A stretch of DNA of 64,000 nt from Winogradskyella flava (GCF_014243395.1 NZ_JACLCP010000001.1:434001-498000); one strand, 5' to 3'. Shown: positions 52,105 to 60,959, counted from the stretch's first letter. Notes: generated from the letters alone by a model not told the origin. A program made the numbers and translations.

Positions 52105-53262
52105 ATGCAATTCTCAGAAGTTTTAGGTCAGAACCATATCAAAAACCACCTCTCCACAAGTGTAGATGCGGGCAGAATTGCACATGCCCAACTCTTTGTT
52201 GGACCAGAGGGCTCTGGAACCCTACCTATGGCCTTGGCTTATGCTCAATACATTTTATGTGGTAATACAAATGGTGAAAATACGGGTGGAAATGATTCTT
52301 GTAATTTGAAGTTTAAAAACTTTTCTCATCCTGATTTGCATTTTGCCTTTCCCGTAACCACTAGTGATAAAGTTAAAAGTAAACCGGTCTCTAATTTTTA
52401 TTTAGAGGAGTGGAGGCAACTTTTAGATCAACAACCTTATGGTAATCTATTTGACTGGTACAAATTACTTGGTGTAGACAATAAGCAGGGACAAATAGGT
52501 GTAGATGAGGCGCACGAAATTGTAAAATCATTGACTTTAAAGTCTTATGAGGGTGGGCACAAGGTCATGCTTATTTGGATGGCCGAAAAAATGAATACCG
52601 CCGCCGCCAACAAACTTTTGAAGCTCATTGAAGAACCACCTGAAAAAACCATTTTTATTCTCATTGCTGAAGATGAAGAGCAAATTATCAATACTATTAG
52701 ATCACGTTGTCAAGTATTACATTTTCCACCATTGGCAGAGGATGCTATTGCTGAAGCCTTAGTGGCAAAATATCATATTGAAACCTCTGTCGCTGCAAAA
52801 ATTGCTCATCAAGCCAACGGTAATTTTAATAAAGCCTGCGATCTTATCTATCAAGATAGTGAAGATATTCAGTTTGAAAAGTGGTTTATTCTTTGGGTGC
52901 GTTCTGCGTTTAAGGCCAAAGGAAATAAAAGTGCGATTCATGATTTAATATCATGGTCCGAGGAGATTGCTAAAACTGGCCGTGAAACACAAAAGAAGTT
53001 TTTGGGGTTTTGTTTAAATTATTTTAGGCAAGCTCTACTTCTCAATTATAAGGCGAATGATTTGGTGTATTTAGAACCAAAATCAGAAAACTTCCAACTA
53101 GAAAAATTTGCGCCTTTTGTTCACGACTCCAATATTCTTGAAATATCCAATGAACTTCAGGATGCCATCTACCATATTGAACGCAATGGCAACTCTAAGA
53201 TTATTCTTACAGACCTGTCGATTAAATTGACAAGGTTATTACATAAAAAAAGCCAAGCATAA
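52105..53262 (+). CDS. holB: DNA polymerase III delta-prime subunit
   Basis: This 385-residue AAA+ clamp-loader subunit has an intact SRC motif (RSRCQVLHFP near 197-206) and the sensor region IEEPPEKTIFIL. The P-loop is degenerate: GPEGSGTLPMAL (33-44) lacks the lysine, as expected for the non-hydrolysing delta-prime. The zinc module, which has four cysteines in E. coli, is reduced to Cys52 and Cys66 here. The start ATG lies just 4 bases after a promoter -7 box. Its stop codon overlaps a terminator serving the convergent gene. Confidence 0.93.
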   Translation: MQFSEVLGQNHIKNHLSTSVDAGRIAHAQLFVGPEGSGTLPMALAYAQYILCGNTNGENTGGNDSCNLKFKNFSHPDLHFAFPVTTSDKVKSKPVSNFYLEEWRQLLDQQPYGNLFDWYKLLGVDNKQGQIGVDEAHEIVKSLTLKSYEGGHKVMLIWMAEKMNTAAANKLLKLIEEPPEKTIFILIAEDEEQIINTIRSRCQVLHFPPLAEDAIAEALVAKYHIETSVAAKIAHQANGNFNKACDLIYQDSEDIQFEKWFILWVRSAFKAKGNKSAIHDLISWSEEIAKTGRETQKKFLGFCLNYFRQALLLNYKANDLVYLEPKSENFQLEKFAPFVHDSNILEISNELQDAIYHIERNGNSKIILTDLSIKLTRLLHKKSQA

Positions 53263-53269
53263 GCTCGGC
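53245..53269 (-). terminator. Intrinsic terminator of the Skp-like gene, overlapping the end of holB
   Basis: On the minus strand GCCGAGC pairs with GCTTGGC (one wobble) around a 4-base loop and is followed by seven T residues (53251-53245). It lies 25 bases after the Skp-like stop and covers the last codons and stop of the convergent holB. Confidence 0.75.
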
Positions 53270-53293
53270 CTAATTATAGTGATATATGTAATG

Positions 53294-53875
53294 TTATTCC
53301 TTTGAAGTTTCTTTTTCTTCTGAGGTACCTTTTTCAGACTCCTCCGCTGTATCTTCATTGTCTTTTTTACCGTAATCAGCATTAATAGCTTCAGTTACGG
53401 CTTCAGTAATATCTTTTGCTTCGGCTCCATACATTACGCTACCAGCTCTGTTTTTTCCAAAAATGAATGTATAGCCATTCTTTTTTCCATAATCTTCAAC
53501 GAAATCATTTACCTTAACAATTACTGAATCCATCTCTTTGTTAAAACCTTGTTCCATCTGTTGTTGCTGAAACTGCATTTGCTGTTGAACTGGCTGCCAC
53601 TTTTGTTGAAATTTTTGAGACTCTTCCTCCTGCTTCCTTGGTGACATTTTACTTAACTGCATTTGAATGGTTTGTATTTCCATCTGATAAACAAGTCCGA
53701 TACTATCTCTCTGTTTATTAAAAGCAGCACTTCTATCTTCGTACTTCTTCTCGATATCAATTTTCATTTGATAATCGTCCATAACTTTTGTGTTGTCAAC
53801 AAAAGCAACTTTATCCTGTTCTTGACAAGACGCAAAAGACATTAAAATGATTACTGCCGTGATTATTCTTTTCAT
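53294..53875 (-). CDS. Skp/OmpH-like periplasmic chaperone lipoprotein
   Basis: This 193-residue protein has a lipoprotein signal (SFASC, Cys17) followed by a long helical, glutamine-rich coiled coil (about 40-115), the Skp/OmpH layout. KVAFVDNTKVMDDY is the family N-terminal strand and GYTFIFGKN the C-terminal strand. The acidic tail (about 165-193) is disordered. It probably assists outer-membrane protein folding. A lipidated Skp is unusual compared with E. coli but common in Bacteroidota. It has a -7 box (TACATTTG, 53899-53906) and ends in its own terminator. Confidence 0.88.
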   Translation of the reverse strand: MKRIITAVIILMSFASCQEQDKVAFVDNTKVMDDYQMKIDIEKKYEDRSAAFNKQRDSIGLVYQMEIQTIQMQLSKMSPRKQEEESQKFQQKWQPVQQQMQFQQQQMEQGFNKEMDSVIVKVNDFVEDYGKKNGYTFIFGKNRAGSVMYGAEAKDITEAVTEAINADYGKKDNEDTAEESEKGTSEEKETSKE

Positions 53876-54086
53876 GTTTTATTTGAATTAAATTTTTGCA
53901 AATGTATAAAAGTTAACCTGTGTTTAGAGTAAATATTTCACTATAAATAAAATCTATAGTTGATCCGTATTTTTATTTCCAAAAACTATTAAAAATAAAC
54001 CTAAATAATGCGTTTTAAGAGCGTTTTATATTTGTGGCTTATAATTGAACATTTGTGGGTAGGTGAATTAATTAGGCGCTTCCAAA
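53876..54086. other. AT-rich gap between the Skp-like and methyltransferase genes
   Basis: These 211 bases contain the minus-strand -7 box TACATTTG (53899-53906) for the Skp-like gene and a plus-strand TATATTTG (54027-54034) with no gene behind it. No terminator stem after the methyltransferase stop was found. No small ORF or RNA structure is evident. Confidence 0.5.
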
Positions 54087-54944
54087 TTAAGAATTTTGAT
54101 GTTGAACGATGTATATATGTGAGGAATACTCGTTTGAGTGTTTTGCTTTTTGATTTGAACGCATTCCTAACCAAAATGCCTTAAAAGGATTCATCCATCC
54201 TGATTTATATTTTTCTGAAAGCAAGCTTACATAATAAGCATCGAAAATCATTGGTAGGACTTTTTTCAACTCCATTCTTTCTCTTTTGAAAAGCTCCTTA
54301 ATAGCAGTTCTAGAAAAATGCCATAAGTGCCTTGGCACGTCATAAGCAGCCCAAAAGTTTTTATAATGCTCGGCATCGTAACTATTAAAATTAGGAACAG
54401 CAATTACTAAAGTTCCATTTGGCTTTAAAAGATGTTTGATCAATTTTATATGCATCTCTAAGTTTGGTAAATGCTCTAATACATGCCAAAGGGTAATGAC
54501 ATCAAAACTATTAGCTTTTAAATTGGCTAAGTATTCTATTTCAAAAACCGAGTTGTTGGTCTTAGAATTGGCAATTCGTCTTGCGTTTTCGTTGGGTTCA
54601 ATTCCCGTGATCTGCCAATCGTCCTTTTGTGCTGTTTCCAAAAAATCGCCTGTGCCGCATCCAATATCTAAAAGTACTTTCTCTTCAGTTTTAAATGAAT
54701 TAATCAGCTTTAGTTTTTTCTTCAAAGACACTTTTCGAACCAAATGGTAAACATTTTCCAAAAGATTCCTTTTGGTGTCTGTATGCGAAATGTAGTCTTC
54801 ACTTTTATAATAACCTGAAAGCTTATTGGGTTTGGGCTGGGGGAATGTTTCTAACATGTCCAATTGCTCATTGTATAACAATTGGAATGCCTCTCCAGAA
54901 ACCGAATGGTCCTTTACTGTTAAATATGTTGATTTGTGATTCAT
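54087..54944 (-). CDS. Class I SAM-dependent methyltransferase
   Basis: This 285-residue protein has the SAM-binding motif I DIGCGTGDF (93-101), the acidic motif GIEPNE (about 114-119) and WHVLEHLPN (motif IV-like region). The C-terminal part (about 225-285) is basic and aromatic, resembling O-antigen or quinone-type methyltransferases. The zinc-finger CxxC module of some sugar methyltransferases is missing. It lies after mnmG with a parS-type palindrome in the gap. The substrate is unknown. Confidence 0.88.
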   Translation of the reverse strand: MNHKSTYLTVKDHSVSGEAFQLLYNEQLDMLETFPQPKPNKLSGYYKSEDYISHTDTKRNLLENVYHLVRKVSLKKKLKLINSFKTEEKVLLDIGCGTGDFLETAQKDDWQITGIEPNENARRIANSKTNNSVFEIEYLANLKANSFDVITLWHVLEHLPNLEMHIKLIKHLLKPNGTLVIAVPNFNSYDAEHYKNFWAAYDVPRHLWHFSRTAIKELFKRERMELKKVLPMIFDAYYVSLLSEKYKSGWMNPFKAFWLGMRSNQKAKHSNEYSSHIYIVQHQNS

Positions 54945-54990
54945 ATATTAGATCCAAAAACAAGTGTTAGAATGATAAAACTATAATGGT

Positions 54991-55006
54991 TGTTCCACGT
55001 GGAACA
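54991..55006. promoter_or_regulatory. parS-type 16-base palindrome downstream of mnmG
   Basis: TGTTCCACGTGGAACA is a perfect palindrome that matches the chromosomal parS consensus recognised by ParB (TGTTTCACGTGAAACA), in the CC/GG form known in other phyla. It lies 7 bases after the mnmG stop. An identical copy lies upstream of mnmG. No ParA or ParB gene is in the window. Confidence 0.85.
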
Positions 55007-55013
55007 CTTTTAT

Positions 55014-56885
55014 CTATCTTCCTAAATACACTAACAGCACCGAAATATCATTTGGAGATACACCACTAATTCGAGAGGCCTGTGATATTGTAACCGGTTG
55101 AATTTCTTTTAGCTTTTGTCTTGCTTCCATACTCATAGACTTCAATTTTGAGTAATCAAAATTCTCTGGGATTTTTACGTTTTCTAATCGGCTTAGCTTA
55201 TCTGCATTATTCTTTTCTTTCTCTATATATCCTGCATACTTCACCTGAATTTCTGCTTGCTCGATGACTTCAGTATCCAGATTATTAGCAGTAATGTATT
55301 TATCAACAACCTCCACTTTACGCATGTCATCTATTGTAATATTCGGTCTTGCATACAGCTTAAACATCTTGTCCTGTTGCTTCACTTTTGCTGAATTCTT
55401 AGATTCTAAAACGGCATTTATTTCATCAGGCTTTACGCTAGTATCCTTAAAAAACTGAACAAAAGCATTGGACTTCGATTGCTTTTCTTCCATACGTCTC
55501 AATCGACGTTCTGATGCTAAACCAAGTTCATATCCCTTAGGTGTTAATCTAAAATCGGCATTATCCTGTCTCAATAAGGTTCTGTATTCTGCTCGAGATG
55601 TAAACATACGATAAGGCTCTTCTGTGCCTTTGGTAATTAAATCGTCTATCAAAACACCAATATAAGCTTCATTTCGCTTTAAGGTAAAAGCTTCCTTTTC
55701 CTGAACTTTTAAACTCGCATTTATTCCAGCCATCAACCCTTGTGAAGCTGCTTCTTCGTATCCTGTAGTACCATTTATCTGCCCAGCAAAAAACAAACCG
55801 TCTATCAACTTTGTTTCAAGTGTGTGCTTCAACTGTGTTGGCGGAAAATAGTCATATTCAATGGCATAACCAGGCCTAAAGAATTTTACATTCTCGAAAC
55901 CCTTGACGGATTTTAGCGCATTAAACTGAACATCTTCCGGTAGTGATGTAGAAAAGCCATTCACATAAACTTCAACCGTGTTCCAGCCTTCTGGTTCCAC
56001 AAACAATTGGTGCCTGTCTTTGTCTGCGAAACGATTAATCTTATCTTCTATTGATGGGCAATATCGTGGTCCGACACTTTTAATTCTACCATTAAACATG
56101 GGTGATCTATCAAAACCCTCGCGAAGCAAATCATGAACCTCTGGACTTGTATAAGTCATATGGCATGAACGTTGTTCCTTTAATGGATGTGTAAAATCTA
56201 AGTAGGAGAATTTCTCGGGATTGTCATCGCCAGGTTGCTCAATCATTACAGAATAATCCAAAGATCTTCCATCGACTCTTGGCGGTGTTCCAGTTTTCAT
56301 TCTACCCGAATCAAATCCCAACTCAATAAGCTCTTCTGTAATTCCTGTTGCGGCTCTTTCACCCGCCCTTCCTCCTCCAAAGTTTTTATCACCTATATGA
56401 ATAAGGCCATTTAAAAACGTGCCATTTGTAAGGACAACTGTTTTTGCTTTAACTTCAATTCCTAATGAAGTCTTTACACCTACAATATTATTTTTTTCTA
56501 TAAGTAACCCAGAAACCATCTCCTGATAAAAATCAAGATTAGGTGTTTTTTCTAAAAGCAACCTCCAATCTTCCGCAAAACGCATTCTATCCGATTGTAC
56601 TCTGGGACTCCACATCGCTGGTCCTTTAGATTTATTAAGCATCTTAAATTGAATGGCAGAAGTATCTGACACAATACCACTATAACCGCCAAGCGCATCG
56701 ATTTCCCTTACAATCTGCCCCTTCGCAATACCTCCCATAGCAGGGTTACAAGACATCTGCGCGATGTTCTGAAGATTCATTGTAATCAACAACGTTTTAC
56801 TGCCCATATTGGCAGCTGCAGCAGCAGCCTCGCTTCCTGCGTGACCAGCACCAACCACAATGACATCATATACTTCGTTAAACAT
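55014..56885 (-). CDS. mnmG: tRNA uridine-5-carboxymethylaminomethyl modification enzyme
   Basis: This 623-residue FAD enzyme works with MnmE to modify the wobble uridine (xm5U34) of certain tRNAs. The FAD motif is VIVVGAGHAGSEAAAAAANMG near the N-terminus. CNPAMGGIAKGQIVREIDALG (about 46-66) and the SIEDKINRFADKDRH segment are hallmark regions. The start ATG at 56885 matches the usual N-terminus (MFNEVYDVIVVGAGH). mnmG is famous for lying beside oriC and parAB in many bacteria. It lies between two identical parS-type sites here. Confidence 0.97.
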   Translation of the reverse strand: MFNEVYDVIVVGAGHAGSEAAAAAANMGSKTLLITMNLQNIAQMSCNPAMGGIAKGQIVREIDALGGYSGIVSDTSAIQFKMLNKSKGPAMWSPRVQSDRMRFAEDWRLLLEKTPNLDFYQEMVSGLLIEKNNIVGVKTSLGIEVKAKTVVLTNGTFLNGLIHIGDKNFGGGRAGERAATGITEELIELGFDSGRMKTGTPPRVDGRSLDYSVMIEQPGDDNPEKFSYLDFTHPLKEQRSCHMTYTSPEVHDLLREGFDRSPMFNGRIKSVGPRYCPSIEDKINRFADKDRHQLFVEPEGWNTVEVYVNGFSTSLPEDVQFNALKSVKGFENVKFFRPGYAIEYDYFPPTQLKHTLETKLIDGLFFAGQINGTTGYEEAASQGLMAGINASLKVQEKEAFTLKRNEAYIGVLIDDLITKGTEEPYRMFTSRAEYRTLLRQDNADFRLTPKGYELGLASERRLRRMEEKQSKSNAFVQFFKDTSVKPDEINAVLESKNSAKVKQQDKMFKLYARPNITIDDMRKVEVVDKYITANNLDTEVIEQAEIQVKYAGYIEKEKNNADKLSRLENVKIPENFDYSKLKSMSMEARQKLKEIQPVTISQASRISGVSPNDISVLLVYLGR

Positions 56886-56899
56886 AATTCGGTTGCTTT

Positions 56900-56915
56900 T
56901 GTTCCACGTGGAACA
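56900..56915. promoter_or_regulatory. parS-type 16-base palindrome upstream of mnmG
   Basis: A second perfect copy of TGTTCCACGTGGAACA, 14 bases before the mnmG start codon. The two copies are about 1.9 kb apart and both are intergenic. The position right before the start codon also makes an effect of bound ParB on mnmG expression possible (inference). Confidence 0.85.
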
Positions 56916-56971
56916 TTATATTTCATCTAGAATTTCCAGCGCGCAAAGATACGCTGAAATAGTGATTTTAG

Positions 56972-57379
56972 CTAACGCCTACTTAAGTAGTGATCTTCTT
57001 TACTTTGCATTAGACAAGCCTCTTCATCCGACTTATCTTTATATCCACAATAGTGTAGAACCCCATGAATAAGAACTCGCGCCAATTCATCATCAAACTT
57101 GACATTAAACTCCTTAGCGTTTTCCTTAACGCGATCCACAGAAATATAAATATCTCCATGTAGTTCTTTTCCTACCGAATAATCAAAGCTTATAATATCA
57201 GTAAGTGTGTCGTGTTTTAAGAATTCGACATTGATTTTATGTAAATAATCATCTGAACAAAAGATATAATTAATCTCACCCTCTTTGCAATTCTCCTCAA
57301 TTATGGCATTAGAAATCCATTGGGAAATTTGGTCAGTTTCTTCTAATTCAAAATTGGTTTCGTAATTAAAATTAATCAT
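56972..57379 (-). CDS. ybeY: Endoribonuclease YbeY
   Basis: This 135-residue metal-dependent RNase helps process the 3' end of 16S rRNA and assists ribosome quality control. The catalytic region is HGVLHYCGYKD (His105, His109), near the C-terminus. The usual pattern HGxLHxxGYDH has a third His; here the aligned residue is Asp115, a change I recall from other Bacteroidota members. The first segment DTLTDIISFDYS is a family hallmark. The start overlaps the stop of the DUF4175 gene by 8 bases. Confidence 0.93.
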   Translation of the reverse strand: MINFNYETNFELEETDQISQWISNAIIEENCKEGEINYIFCSDDYLHKINVEFLKHDTLTDIISFDYSVGKELHGDIYISVDRVKENAKEFNVKFDDELARVLIHGVLHYCGYKDKSDEEACLMQSKEDHYLSRR

Positions 57380-60300
57380 TCGTCTTTTTAAAATACTCTT
57401 GAATCTTTTTCTTAAAATGATTCTGCAAAGGTAATGTTTGACGATTTAATATTTCTGTAGTATTGAAGTATTGCTTAGCCGTTGGTATTTGATTAGGATT
57501 CTCCCTATCAAATTCTTTCTTATTGGTTTCAGATTCACGCTTGGTGTCTTGTCCTTGCATAAATGTAGCATTCTCCATTTTTAATAATTGATGCTGTACA
57601 TCCATCATTTTTTGAAGTGTTTGATTAGTGAAGCCATAATTCAACAAATCCAGTTCGACCTCTTCCATCTGTTTTATCAATTGTCCGGCAGACTCCATTT
57701 TTCCATCCTTAGCCAAACGCTCCTCTAAGGCTTGTCTTAATTGCTGTTGCTGTTGATAAATTTTGAATAATTCAGCATTTTGTTCTTCGCTTCCCCCTTC
57801 ACCGTAGCCATCATTCTTTCCCTCCTCTTCATTGGTTCCATCACCTCCATTTTTACCACCTTTTCCGTTCTTTCCTGCTTTGCCGTCTTTACCCTCACCA
57901 TTTTCACTACCATCTCCTTCTTGATTCCCATTTTTACCACTTTCACCACCGTTACCCTGTTGCTCACCAGATTTTCCATTTGTACCACTTTGACCGCTTT
58001 TTCCTTCTTGCCCTTCTTTGCCTTGTTCTCCCGGTTGTTTGCCTTCACCTTCCTTACCCGACTTTTCACCTTCTCCTGGTTCTTCCCCTTCTTTTCCTTC
58101 CTCACCTTGCTCACCTTGCTCACTTTTCTTAACGCCCTCTTCCATTTGTTTGTTCAACTCTTCCTGACTCATAATAATATCTGGAAGTTGTTGTCCACCT
58201 TCACCTCCAGAACCTGGCGATGGATTCATCGACATTTCCATATTGTCCAAAACATCACTTAAAAAACTCGCTAACTCATTACTCGCAGTAATTGCATATT
58301 GCTGCGAAGAGACACCTTGATACAATCTGTTTTCTGTGAGTTGCCCAAGCGATTTATCAATATTAAAATAGACCTCCGTAATCTGTGAATTTACTTTCTC
58401 CGAAATCTTTGGTTGTCGCAAAGACAAGGTAAATAAACTATCATCAATATGTTCAAAGTGCTCTCTGAGATTGCTTTGTTCAATGATGTACTTACCATAT
58501 TTATTATTATTAATGTCTATGCTCTCAAACGTATTCATCAATTCTTCCTGGTCGAAAGAATAAAGCAATAAATTCTCTAAAATCTGTCTCAGTGTATCAA
58601 TATCTTCAGCCATTTGGTCGCCACCCCCTCCTCCAGACATCATCTGCATCATCTTTTCACTCATTTGCTTCATCTTCTTAGCAGCTTTCTTTTGTTTGTC
58701 TTGAGCCTTTTCCTGTTGCTCTTGAGCTTCTTGTGTTTTTTGTTCTTCGTTACTCTGCTCTTTTTGCGTTAAAGCTTCCTTTGCTCCTTTTTGATCGAAC
58801 TTTATACCATCCTCTAAGAATTCGTCCACCTCAATTTTCATTGGCTTTTGAAGTCGTCGATCTTCTTGTTTCAAGTCCTCAATACCCTTTTGAAGTTCTT
58901 CAAATTCTTTATTTAATTCTTCCTGCTTGTCTTTAGTGTTTTCTTTATCCTTGTTAGACAAGTCTTCTTGCTTTTCAGACAGATCTTTTAATTGGTTGGC
59001 GATTTTCTCCGCCTTTTTCATCACATAGAAACGCTTTGTTAACTCTAAGAGTTGCTTCATGCTGCGTTTCTTGTTCTTATTTTGCTTGGCTAACTCTTCA
59101 AGCTTTTGGGTGAACTCTTCTTTATTTATTTTATCTTTTAATTCCTCAAGTTCTTCTAAAAGCTTTTCATCCTTTTTGAGTTGTTCTTCATTTTCTTTTA
59201 AACGTACTTTTAAATCTTCTTTAAATTGATCCTCCTTCTTCTCCTCCTGAAACTCTTCTAAATTATCCTGAAGCTTCTTGTTGAAGTTCTTCATCAATTG
59301 CTCTTGCTGTTTCTGACGCTTTAAAAAGTCCTCAAACTTCTTCTTATCATTAAAGTTGAGTTGCTGTTTTTCTTTTTGGGTTTTTGAAAATTCCTCAAGC
59401 TTTTTATCTTGTTCTTGAAGTTTTTCAAAGGTCTTTCCGATGTCCTTAATAGTTTCATTTTGTTCTTGTAGCTGCTTTTGCTCTTCTTCTTCTTTTGTAC
59501 GTTTTCTGTAGCTAAAAACACTGCTTTTTGTGCGCTTATAGTTGTGAAGCGCGTCATTATCAAAAACCTCAAAATACAACTGATAACTCACGCCTTCTTG
59601 TAAATTGAATTGATTCGGAAAGGCACTTACAAACTCACTAAAATTAGATTTTGAAATAGAAATAGGCTCAACTTTCTTATTCGTTTCGTCATCAACAGGA
59701 TAATACACCAAAGTTAATTTAGTCAGTCCAAAATCATCACTTGCCTGACCATAGAAATATAAACTCTGCTGATCTATAGAATCTTTTTGAACTTTAATCT
59801 CAAGCTCTGGGCTTAGATCTTTGACCACACTAATGTTGTATGCTAAATTTTCGTAATCCTTTAGGTTCTCGTTGCTTGTAGAGATGCTATAATTATAGTT
59901 TCTATAAAGACGTTTTGTAGCTTCATACTTTCCATCTTCTCTTTGCTTAAAAGGAAGCGTGTCATTAGCATAAATATTGACTTCGTTTGTAGATTTAGTT
60001 AATGCTCTCCAAGTCACCTTAGTACCCTCTGGAATTATTGCCGATCCTGTGCTTTTCAAAACCTCATCTTGCTTTCTAGTGTATGATGGATAATCCAATA
60101 CCATTTCAAAATTGACCAAATTTGGCGTGTTAACCACTTCAAGTTGATACGGTCTTGAATTAACATCATTGGCCGAAAGCGTAAACTCTATAGTTTCTTT
60201 GGGAAGATTAAAAGTATATTGAAATTCTCCAGGCGTCAATTGTTGTAAATAGTAAGATTGTCCATTAAACTGAATCCGAGCATTCTCCGGAATTACATTT

Positions 60301-60959
60301 CCGGCTGTAGATACTTTTAATTTAAAATCTTTCCCCTCAATAGCCTCTAGTGGCTCATTAAGCACAAAAAACTGAAATGGTGCTGGTGGTTCATAAGCTG
60401 TTTTATAGTTCACCACGCGCTCATAACTATCACTAAACCAGTTGATTTTTCCTGTTAAAAATGACAATAATAATATGGCGATTGGAATTGCAGCATACTT
60501 TAAATACTTGGTATTAGATTTAAAATTAATCGCAGATTTAAACGGAATAGGCTGTAGTTCTTGCGATTTCTGCTCTATACTTGCGATCAACAAATCTGAC
60601 TGCGTATGGTTTTGATTCAGTTGAAGCACATTCAATAACTTGTCATTGACTTCTGGAAAATGATTCCCTATTAGTTTAGAGGCGGTTTCGTGGTTGATGC
60701 CTTTTCGCAAATTAAAAAGATGAGCCAAAGGAATGGCAATGAACTTTACAAAAAGCGCGAGTTCTACCGCAATGAATGTCCAGAACAGTACAGTTCTGGC
60801 TGTTGGGCCAAGCCACAGCATGTATTCTACAAACAACGTCACGATAAAATACAGTAAGCCAATAGCAAAAAATAGGATGGCTCCTTTAAGCAGTTCATTG
60901 GTGTAATACTTCTTAATGAACTCTTGTAACTTACTTTTTATGGTTTCGAAATTGCTCAT
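57372..60959 (-). CDS. Giant DUF4175 family membrane protein
   Basis: This 1195-residue protein has two membrane helices near the N-terminus (about 20-45 and 53-75) and a third at about 150-167 (YLKYAAIPIAILLLSFL). A beta-rich extracytoplasmic domain (about 190-480) comes next, then a long charged coiled coil (about 485-775, Glu/Lys/Gln-rich). A short MMSGGGGGD segment, a helical domain (about 790-930) and a Gly/Glu/Lys/Asn-rich low-complexity stretch (about 940-1060) follow, and then the C-terminus. Family function is unknown. The architecture suggests an envelope scaffold. It is upstream of ybeY and overlaps it. Confidence 0.82.
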   Translation of the reverse strand: MSNFETIKSKLQEFIKKYYTNELLKGAILFFAIGLLYFIVTLFVEYMLWLGPTARTVLFWTFIAVELALFVKFIAIPLAHLFNLRKGINHETASKLIGNHFPEVNDKLLNVLQLNQNHTQSDLLIASIEQKSQELQPIPFKSAINFKSNTKYLKYAAIPIAILLLSFLTGKINWFSDSYERVVNYKTAYEPPAPFQFFVLNEPLEAIEGKDFKLKVSTAGNVIPENARIQFNGQSYYLQQLTPGEFQYTFNLPKETIEFTLSANDVNSRPYQLEVVNTPNLVNFEMVLDYPSYTRKQDEVLKSTGSAIIPEGTKVTWRALTKSTNEVNIYANDTLPFKQREDGKYEATKRLYRNYNYSISTSNENLKDYENLAYNISVVKDLSPELEIKVQKDSIDQQSLYFYGQASDDFGLTKLTLVYYPVDDETNKKVEPISISKSNFSEFVSAFPNQFNLQEGVSYQLYFEVFDNDALHNYKRTKSSVFSYRKRTKEEEEQKQLQEQNETIKDIGKTFEKLQEQDKKLEEFSKTQKEKQQLNFNDKKKFEDFLKRQKQQEQLMKNFNKKLQDNLEEFQEEKKEDQFKEDLKVRLKENEEQLKKDEKLLEELEELKDKINKEEFTQKLEELAKQNKNKKRSMKQLLELTKRFYVMKKAEKIANQLKDLSEKQEDLSNKDKENTKDKQEELNKEFEELQKGIEDLKQEDRRLQKPMKIEVDEFLEDGIKFDQKGAKEALTQKEQSNEEQKTQEAQEQQEKAQDKQKKAAKKMKQMSEKMMQMMSGGGGGDQMAEDIDTLRQILENLLLYSFDQEELMNTFESIDINNNKYGKYIIEQSNLREHFEHIDDSLFTLSLRQPKISEKVNSQITEVYFNIDKSLGQLTENRLYQGVSSQQYAITASNELASFLSDVLDNMEMSMNPSPGSGGEGGQQLPDIIMSQEELNKQMEEGVKKSEQGEQGEEGKEGEEPGEGEKSGKEGEGKQPGEQGKEGQEGKSGQSGTNGKSGEQQGNGGESGKNGNQEGDGSENGEGKDGKAGKNGKGGKNGGDGTNEEEGKNDGYGEGGSEEQNAELFKIYQQQQQLRQALEERLAKDGKMESAGQLIKQMEEVELDLLNYGFTNQTLQKMMDVQHQLLKMENATFMQGQDTKRESETNKKEFDRENPNQIPTAKQYFNTTEILNRQTLPLQNHFKKKIQEYFKKTND

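Noticed and set aside
54027..54034. TATATTTG promoter-like box on the plus strand
   Set aside because: No gene or RNA follows on that strand, and no TTG lies at the right spacing.
57737..58262. Open frames on both strands over the DUF4175 tail (57737-58123 minus, 57780-58262 plus)
   Set aside because: The repetitive Gly/Lys/Glu coding sequence opens other frames by composition. Their translations are low-complexity and have no start context.
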